Below, piece after piece: positions 7,620 to 12,073 of a stretch of 12,073 bases of DNA. Below the pieces are notes generated by a model that ran no database searches, was not told the origin of the DNA, and was given only the letters and a program-made list of their open reading frames with translations. Location: positions 1-12,073 of the forward strand of contig JBFIHZ010000100.1 of assembly GCA_041601535.1 (NCBI GenBank), given 5' to 3'. Both the position numbers and the translations under genes were made by a program. Numbering within the stretch: position 1 is the stretch's first letter; every line of letters starts with the position of its first letter. The DNA is from JBFIHZ01 sp041601535 (GTDB taxonomy: Bacteria; Pseudomonadota; Gammaproteobacteria; Xanthomonadales; SZUA-36).

Positions 7620-7680
7620 CTGTTGGTTTTGGGCTTCCCGCGCAACAGGCGCCCAGTGGTTTGCTCCGGCCAGCCCACTG
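7620..7680 (-). promoter_or_regulatory. Foldable 5' leader with two candidate hairpins
   Basis: In the transcript, CAGTGG (7675-7680) can pair with CCACTG (7654-7659) around a 15-nt loop. Downstream, CTGTTG (7643-7648) can pair with CAACAG (7620-7625) around a loop that contains a nested GGG-AAG-CCC stem. Both lie between the predicted promoter and the ribosome binding site, where a regulatory RNA would sit. I do not recognise a known riboswitch; no folding energy was computed. Confidence 0.3.
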
Positions 7681-7737
7681 AAACGATGCAGGATTGTTTA
7701 ATCGGAAAAGGAATTGCAGGTGCACTCGAAGACCCTG

Positions 7738-7766
7738 ATTATTCAGGAAATGTAAAGATGTGTCAA
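7738..7766 (-). promoter_or_regulatory. Sigma70-type promoter of the IPTL-CTERM gene
   Basis: On the minus strand TTGACA (7766-7761) is a perfect -35 hexamer, followed after exactly 17 bp by AATAAT (7743-7738), a 5/6 match to the -10. Transcription would begin near 7731, giving a leader of about 138 nt to the chosen start at 7593. No other good promoter-like pair was noticed in this 411-bp gap, and 7770-7950 shows nothing I can identify. Confidence 0.6.
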
Positions 7767-7957
7767 AGAAGGTTCGGCCTCAAACGGAAATACGGAGGTC
7801 TGGCCAGCACCCAGGCTACAACATGGGTGGGTTGGTTTTGCCGATCGCCGCTGCAGTCTGGTGGGGTAGGCAGACTACCAGGGCACTGACCACTTTTTGC
7901 CTCGTGCCCCTGCGTGCCGTACGGAGAACAGAGGCCGGAATGGAAGCTGGCAGGAAT

Positions 7958-7985
7958 AAAAAAACGGCCGGGCGAACCCGGCCGT
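7958..7985 (-). terminator. Rho-independent terminator of the serine-hydrolase gene
   Basis: In the leftward transcript ACGGCCGGG (from 7985-7977) pairs with CCCGGCCGT (7972-7964) around a UUCG tetraloop and is followed by a run of seven U (A7 at 7958-7964 on the plus strand, of which the last base is also the end of the stem). It begins about 19 nt after the stop codon at 8005. The 9-bp GC-rich stem and the T-tract make this a strong classical terminator and separate this gene from the IPTL-CTERM gene downstream. Confidence 0.88.
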
Positions 7986-8004
7986 GCAGGGCAAAAGGAT
8001 ATTT

Positions 8005-10551
8005 CTAGGGACAGAAACTGCGGATCGCGTGTGACTCCTGCGCAGCATCCATCCACAGGTAGGTATCATCGTCGCTGAAGACGTAGTAGGCCGTGTCGTT
8101 GGGTAACAACAACACGGTGATGCCACCGTAACCGGACATAAACGGTATCCAGGTGTCATTGGTGCAGCTGATATTGGCCTTGATCTCATGGGCCCACATG
8201 CCGTTGTTGTATTTGAAATCGGCCAGGGGGTCCAGGCCGCGGTCGGACGGGTCGCGCTGCATGGTGGCTTCAAACTCCAGCCCATCCACCACCAGCTGAC
8301 CGTTGATGCGGCCATCGTCCACATTGAAGAACTCGGTGATCTTGGCCACGTCGTCGCGCAGGTAGCTCATGCCCCAGCCGGTAAAGGGCTGTTGCACCGA
8401 GTCATAGGTGCGGCGTGAGACCTGGGCCGTGGGGCTGATGCCGATCGGCCCAAGAATTTCACCCACCAGCAGATCCTGGAAGATGTCCTTGCCACTGCCT
8501 TCCAGGGCTTTGAGGTGGCTGTTCATCGCGGTACCCAGAATGTAGGTATCGGAGGTGTGGTAAACCCATTGGGTGCCCGGCGTGGCATTGCGCGAGTACT
8601 GCGTGCAGCTGTAACTGATCTTGCTGGCATGGTCTTCGGCCAGGAACAGGCCGTTGGTGTGCAGCTTGCCTTCGTCACTCATATACAGGCTGCTGCCGTA
8701 ATTGCCGGTGCCCATATCGATCACGTGGCCGTATTGCACATCCCCCCAGTTGCCATCGGCAGCGCAGTCGGACACCTGGCTGGCAATGTTGCTGCCCATA
8801 AAGCCGGGATACTTCAGTTCCATGCGCATCAGCGCCAGGCCGGCAAACACACTTTTAGCAGTGGAGTAGGACGGCAGCACCAGGTTGTTACAGTACGGGT
8901 AGGTGCCGTTACGGGTCTGGCAACCACCGGTGTAGTGCACGCCGTCAATGATGAAACCGAACAGTGTCATATGGGCCGGGTCGGTTTCGGCGGCACTGCC
9001 AAACTGGCTGGGGTCAGCACCGGGATGATCGGTCGCCAGCTCGGCAATGGGTTTGACCGGCATGCGGTTATTCACTTCCTCCTGGTAGTCGGCGCGCAGG
9101 CCATCGGCATTGCTCACGCTGGCCGGGGTATAGCTGGCGCTGAGCGAGCCCCACATGTCGAACTTGTAATACAGGCAGGTTTCGCTGGAGATCTGGTAGG
9201 CCACGCGGGACGTGGAGCCATCGTCCTTGAACAGGAAGGTCATCACGCCATTGTGCATGCAGTTGGCGTTTTTCTGATGCAGGCTGAACGGCAAGGAGGC
9301 GCGGCTGTAGCCGTTGTCGCTGTTTTCCTTCCATACGCGACCGGCTTCCAGGATGTATTCCCATTCCGGGTGGTTGTCGGTCATGGTGCCGCGCTCAACC
9401 GGGAACAGGTGGGTGCCGGTCTGTACAAACTCGAAATTGAATTCCGGCAGGTGCTTGCGCGTGGCATCACCGTTGTTGGTGTAGCGGTAGGTGTCCTTGT
9501 GCTCGTCAAAGTCGCCGCCGGTGGCCTCGCCAAACAGTTCCAGCGAACCTTCAAATACGTGCACCGGCTGGGCCGCATCGGCGGGCACCGCGTAAGCGGA
9601 CAGGTCCACCCGGCTGCCCGGATCGGAGCCGTTGACCAGCGTGTTGTACGTCAATGCCGAACGGCTGACGTTGCCGGAACCACTGAGCGGGTCGAAATTC
9701 GGATCGAAGCCGCCGCCGCCCGGCTCGGTGCCGTTACCGCTGGTGGTCACTGCCACGTTGGCCTCATCCGGGTCATTGGAGGGAATATTCAATGTGTCGG
9801 ACGATGAACCGGTACTGGTCGGGGCAAAGCGCACCGTAACACCACAGGAAGCGGATGGCACCAGGGTGGCGGAGGAGCAGTTATCGGTCTGTAATGAGTA
9901 GGGTGCCGCCAGGCCATTGAGGCTGCCAATTACCAGGTTGGCATTGCCGTCGTTGCTGATGGTCAGCGAACGGTCGGAGGTGGTGTTGATATCGACGTTA
10001 CCAAAGGCCGCATTACCGCTGACCGTGATGTCCGGTTCCGGGTTGCCGCCGCCTGGCGTGCCGGAGACGGTGATTTCATCGCCCCAGCAGTAATCGCCGG
10101 CGTTGGCACCGGTAGCGCGAAAACGCACCTGCAGGTTGGCATTGTCATCGGCGCCCGCCGGTGAAACCGTGTTGCTGAAAAACGTGCCGTTGTCGTTGCC
10201 GTTGTGCACTTCCACCACCACCGTCCAGGAACTGCCGCCATTGGTGGACACTTCCGCGTAGCAATCATCCGCGCTTTCCAGCGAGGTGGCCGCGAGGTTC
10301 ATGGTGACGCTGACGTTCTGATAGCCGGTGCTCGGTACGGCCAGCGAGGATATCGCCGTGGCTTTATGCCGCAGGGAGTACTGGCCAATGGCTTGCGAGC
10401 CATGGACGACGATGTCGCCGCTCAATGACCAACCGTTGGCGTTACCGTCTTCAAAGTCTTCGTGGTGGATGACATCGGCAAAAACCGGGGAAACAGAAAA
10501 AACGCAGATAAAAAACAATGCGCAGGCACGCGGAATCCTGGAACGGTACAT
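8005..10551 (-). CDS. Secreted beta-lactamase-related serine hydrolase with N-terminal beta-sandwich and ASH-like domains
   Basis: An 848-residue protein. An ATG at 10674 is in frame, but 10551 is preferred: GGGAGAG lies 5 nt upstream and it opens a signal peptide (MYRSRIPRACALFFICVF, ending PVFA). Residues 26-170 look like a jelly-roll or carbohydrate-binding-like sandwich (EDFEDGNANGWSLSG). Residues 173-272 are a choice-of-anchor-D/ASH-like domain (FGNVDINTTSDRSLTISN, then CGVTVRFAP). A Gly-rich linker follows. The C-terminal part, clearest from about 530, resembles class C beta-lactamase-related hydrolases: S563-T-A-K566 supplies nucleophile and base, Y664-H-T-S-D fits the second-motif tyrosine although the usual YxN Asn is Thr, and S806-G-Y-G-G-I fits the third motif before a VLLLP strand. 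Family enzymes cleave beta-lactams, esters, D-peptides or nylon oligomers; which applies here is unknown. At least ten cysteines in the C-terminal part suggest disulfides. No C-terminal anchor is seen, so it is likely released or periplasmic. Confidence 0.78.
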   Translation of the reverse strand: MYRSRIPRACALFFICVFSVSPVFADVIHHEDFEDGNANGWSLSGDIVVHGSQAIGQYSLRHKATAISSLAVPSTGYQNVSVTMNLAATSLESADDCYAEVSTNGGSSWTVVVEVHNGNDNGTFFSNTVSPAGADDNANLQVRFRATGANAGDYCWGDEITVSGTPGGGNPEPDITVSGNAAFGNVDINTTSDRSLTISNDGNANLVIGSLNGLAAPYSLQTDNCSSATLVPSASCGVTVRFAPTSTGSSSDTLNIPSNDPDEANVAVTTSGNGTEPGGGGFDPNFDPLSGSGNVSRSALTYNTLVNGSDPGSRVDLSAYAVPADAAQPVHVFEGSLELFGEATGGDFDEHKDTYRYTNNGDATRKHLPEFNFEFVQTGTHLFPVERGTMTDNHPEWEYILEAGRVWKENSDNGYSRASLPFSLHQKNANCMHNGVMTFLFKDDGSTSRVAYQISSETCLYYKFDMWGSLSASYTPASVSNADGLRADYQEEVNNRMPVKPIAELATDHPGADPSQFGSAAETDPAHMTLFGFIIDGVHYTGGCQTRNGTYPYCNNLVLPSYSTAKSVFAGLALMRMELKYPGFMGSNIASQVSDCAADGNWGDVQYGHVIDMGTGNYGSSLYMSDEGKLHTNGLFLAEDHASKISYSCTQYSRNATPGTQWVYHTSDTYILGTAMNSHLKALEGSGKDIFQDLLVGEILGPIGISPTAQVSRRTYDSVQQPFTGWGMSYLRDDVAKITEFFNVDDGRINGQLVVDGLEFEATMQRDPSDRGLDPLADFKYNNGMWAHEIKANISCTNDTWIPFMSGYGGITVLLLPNDTAYYVFSDDDTYLWMDAAQESHAIRSFCP

Positions 10552-10729
10552 CTCAGCTCTCCCATGATGGTCAGAACCACATGCTGCAATGATCGCCAGC
10601 ATCCTGCCGGGAACCGTGCCCGAAAAATCCTCGTGAAAATCCTGCAGCTGATGTGGGCTATAAAAAAATAGCAACGGCTTGCGTTGGCGTATAGGTCCAG
10701 CCGCCGGGTTGTGATACGTCCAGATGCGG
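10552..10729 (-). promoter_or_regulatory. Upstream region of the serine-hydrolase gene, with an AT-rich inverted repeat
   Basis: This gap must hold the promoter of the serine-hydrolase gene, since the receptor gene upstream ends in its own terminator. I see no convincing -35/-10 pair. The only notable structure is GCTAT-A6-ATAGC at 10657-10672, a perfect 5-bp inverted repeat around an A-tract, about 105-120 bp before the chosen start. It could be a regulator site or part of the promoter. The N-terminal extension of the longer ORF (10552-10674) reads through this gap and looks non-coding. Confidence 0.3.
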
Positions 10730-10754
10730 AAAAGCCCCGTCAGACGGGGCTTTT
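10730..10754 (-). terminator. Terminator after the TonB-dependent receptor, symmetric
   Basis: AAAAGCCCCGT (10730-10740) and ACGGGGCTTTT (10744-10754) are perfect inverted repeats around CAG. The stem is flanked by A4 and T4, so it can work in both directions. For the leftward receptor transcript it begins 50 nt after the stop at 10804-10806. It insulates the serine-hydrolase gene from upstream transcription. Confidence 0.85.
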
Positions 10755-10803
10755 CACGTTATGCCGGGCCGTTGCGATCAGGCCCGAATTAGTCATTGAA
10801 ACA

Positions 10804-12073
10804 TCAGAACCTTTGCGCCCAGCGCACACCAAAGGAGCGCGGACGGATAATGTTCTGGTTGAAATCCACGCCGCTCGGGCTGAAGTAACCCGGGTCGCCG
10901 ATATCCACCTGGCCGCGTTTGTCGCCGATGTTATTGGCATAAAAGGTCAGGGCCCAGTTGCCCTTGTCGATACCGGCCGACAGGTTGACCACCGCGTAGG
11001 AGTCCATCTTGCGGCGGGCTTCCACATCAAGATCGTTCCAGGCGCTTTCACGGTAGGAGATGGCAGCCTGGGCAAAACCGGGCAGGTCACCCATATTGAA
11101 AGTGAAGCGGGCAATACCGGTCAGCTGCAACTCCGGAACATACGGCATGGCGGTGCCTTTGGGCGCAGTTGGCGGCAAGCCTTCCACGCGGTCGGCGTCA
11201 ATGCGCCAGAAATCCTCGCGCAGCTTGGCGTCGTTATAGGAACCGGCAAACGACAACGTCAGGTTGTCCGTGGCAGCGAAATCCAGATCCCATTCAATAC
11301 CCTTGGTGCGGGCATTACCCACGTTCTGGATGATGGTCAGGTTGGATACGCTGAAATCGAGGAAGCCAAACTGGAAGTCTTCCCAGTCCACCATGTAAGC
11401 CGCGCCGTTGAAGCGTACGCGGCCATCGGCCCAGGTGGTTTTCCAGCCGAACTCGTAGTTGTACACCCAGTCCGGCTCATACTTGGGGATGCCGGGCACG
11501 CGGGCGCGGTTTACACCACCGGCCCTGAACCCTTCGGAATACGTCAGGTACACCATCTTCTGGTCGTCCAGGCGGAACTCGATACTGCCCTTGTAGGCCA
11601 CGTCATCGCCTTTTTGCACATCATCAAGGATGCCGGTATCAAAACAGGGGTATTGCGGCGTGCCGTTGACCCGGTCTTCAACAAAATCACCGTTTTCATC
11701 GTAAAAGCCGGTGCAATGCCCGATAAATCCGTTGAAACCGAACAGCGAGTTTTCGTAGTCAAACACGCGGGCGCCACCGACCAGAGTGATGTTTTCGGTG
11801 ATGTCGAAATACACCTCGCCAAATATGGCCTTGTCGCGGTCAATACGGCGCTGGAAGGTTTGCCAGGTGGTTACGCCGCCTTCAATCACCGAGTTGGCCG
11901 GGTCCATATCCGGCACCACCCACTGCAGGTCGAACAGATGTTCCTGACGCTGGTAGAACAGCCCTACGGTCCAGCGCAGACGCTGATCGGGCGAGGACTG
12001 CAGGCGCAGTTCATGGCTCTTGCGGTTGAAGTTCTCATCGCCATCCACGTACTGCGATGGATCGGCGCAATCG
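10804..12073 (-). CDS. TonB-dependent outer-membrane receptor, C-terminal barrel part (5' end off window)
   Basis: The frame is open from the right edge to the TGA at 10804-10806, showing 422 residues. Nothing at the edge looks like a start; a GTG at 12048 is internal, because DCADPSQY continues the frame upstream. The visible part is a beta-barrel: alternating strands such as LRWTVGLFYQRQEH, the KMVYLTYSEGFRAGGVN motif common in these receptors, GNARTKGIEWDLDF, and a C-terminal strand RSFGVRWAQRF ending in Phe, the usual signal for outer-membrane assembly. The plug domain and TonB box lie outside the window. TonB-dependent receptors import scarce ligands such as siderophores, cobalamin or glycans using the proton motive force. 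The repertoire resembles receptors of sphingomonads and marine gammaproteobacteria, but the ligand cannot be told. One predicted extracellular loop has two cysteines about 21 residues apart (GHCTGFY and YPCFDTG) that may form a disulfide. Confidence 0.92.
   Translation of the reverse strand, partial: DCADPSQYVDGDENFNRKSHELRLQSSPDQRLRWTVGLFYQRQEHLFDLQWVVPDMDPANSVIEGGVTTWQTFQRRIDRDKAIFGEVYFDITENITLVGGARVFDYENSLFGFNGFIGHCTGFYDENGDFVEDRVNGTPQYPCFDTGILDDVQKGDDVAYKGSIEFRLDDQKMVYLTYSEGFRAGGVNRARVPGIPKYEPDWVYNYEFGWKTTWADGRVRFNGAAYMVDWEDFQFGFLDFSVSNLTIIQNVGNARTKGIEWDLDFAATDNLTLSFAGSYNDAKLREDFWRIDADRVEGLPPTAPKGTAMPYVPELQLTGIARFTFNMGDLPGFAQAAISYRESAWNDLDVEARRKMDSYAVVNLSAGIDKGNWALTFYANNIGDKRGQVDIGDPGYFSPSGVDFNQNIIRPRSFGVRWAQRF

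Noticed and set aside
7594..7725. Longer start at 7725 for the IPTL-CTERM protein
   Set aside because: It would place about 44 polar residues before the signal peptide, lacks a ribosome binding site, and lies about 6 nt after the predicted transcription start.
7594..7731. c-di-GMP (GEMM) riboswitch in the leader
   Set aside because: A GCAAACC string is present, but the expected tetraloop stem and the following CGCAAAGC-type core are missing.
7594..8004. Small gene or tRNA in the 411-bp gap
   Set aside because: Short frames here have no ribosome site or familiar domain and no cloverleaf or anticodon arm was recognised. The gap is accounted for by a terminator, a promoter and a leader.
8515..9807. 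430-residue plus-strand frame opposite the serine-hydrolase gene
   Set aside because: It is antisense to a gene with clear catalytic motifs and signal peptide. Long antisense frames are common opposite GC-rich genes, and this one has no recognisable domain or ribosome binding site.
10552..10674. Longer start at 10674 for the serine hydrolase
   Set aside because: The added 41 residues precede a clear signal peptide and GGGAGAG sits right before the ATG at 10551.
12046..12048. GTG at the right edge as start of the receptor gene
   Set aside because: The reading frame stays open upstream to the window edge and the visible part is barrel only, so the true start is outside.

Overview
The window looks like a GC-rich Gram-negative chromosome segment. 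A TonB-dependent receptor and an IPTL-CTERM sorting signal point to a proteobacterium, and a marine-type gammaproteobacterium is my best guess. That placement is inference from protein families, because there is no rRNA or other phylogenetic marker here. No tRNA, rRNA, CRISPR array, transposase, integrase or phage gene was seen. Coding density is high and all six genes appear intact, although the two edge genes are cut by the window.

Left part (1-4738): two divergent units flank a short AT-rich control region (about 1910-1990). Leftward is a secreted protein with a TolB/PD40-type beta-propeller followed by a CehA/McbA-type PHP metallohydrolase domain; its C-terminus lies off the left edge. 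Rightward is a likely two-gene operon: a small GNAT acetyltransferase, then, 15 bp later and with a perfect AGGAGG ribosome binding site, an exported CocE/NonD-type alpha/beta hydrolase (peptidase S15 fold). The control region holds a plausible sigma70 promoter and two perfect palindromes, one of which overlaps the predicted start of transcription.

Right part (4739-12073): three leftward genes for exported or outer-membrane proteins, each followed by its own strong hairpin plus T-tract terminator, so they are probably separate transcription units. In transcription order along the minus strand they are: (i) a TonB-dependent outer-membrane receptor (N-terminus and plug off the right edge); (ii) an 848-residue secreted protein with an N-terminal beta-sandwich, a choice-of-anchor-D/ASH-like domain and a C-terminal beta-lactamase-related serine hydrolase domain (S-T-A-K motif); (iii) a 918-residue surface protein built from a Calx-beta-like domain, three DUF11 repeats, three Cys-containing beta modules and a C-terminal IPTL-CTERM sorting signal. 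The last gene has a good sigma70 promoter and a foldable leader of about 138 nt.

Taken together, the segment encodes envelope and extracytoplasmic functions: hydrolases that would cleave esters or amides outside the cytoplasm, an uptake receptor, and a large adhesin-like or matrix-like protein. A shared substrate is possible but not shown by the sequence. The best candidates for something little described are the ASH plus serine-hydrolase fusion with an altered second motif, and the IPTL-CTERM protein with its structured leader.
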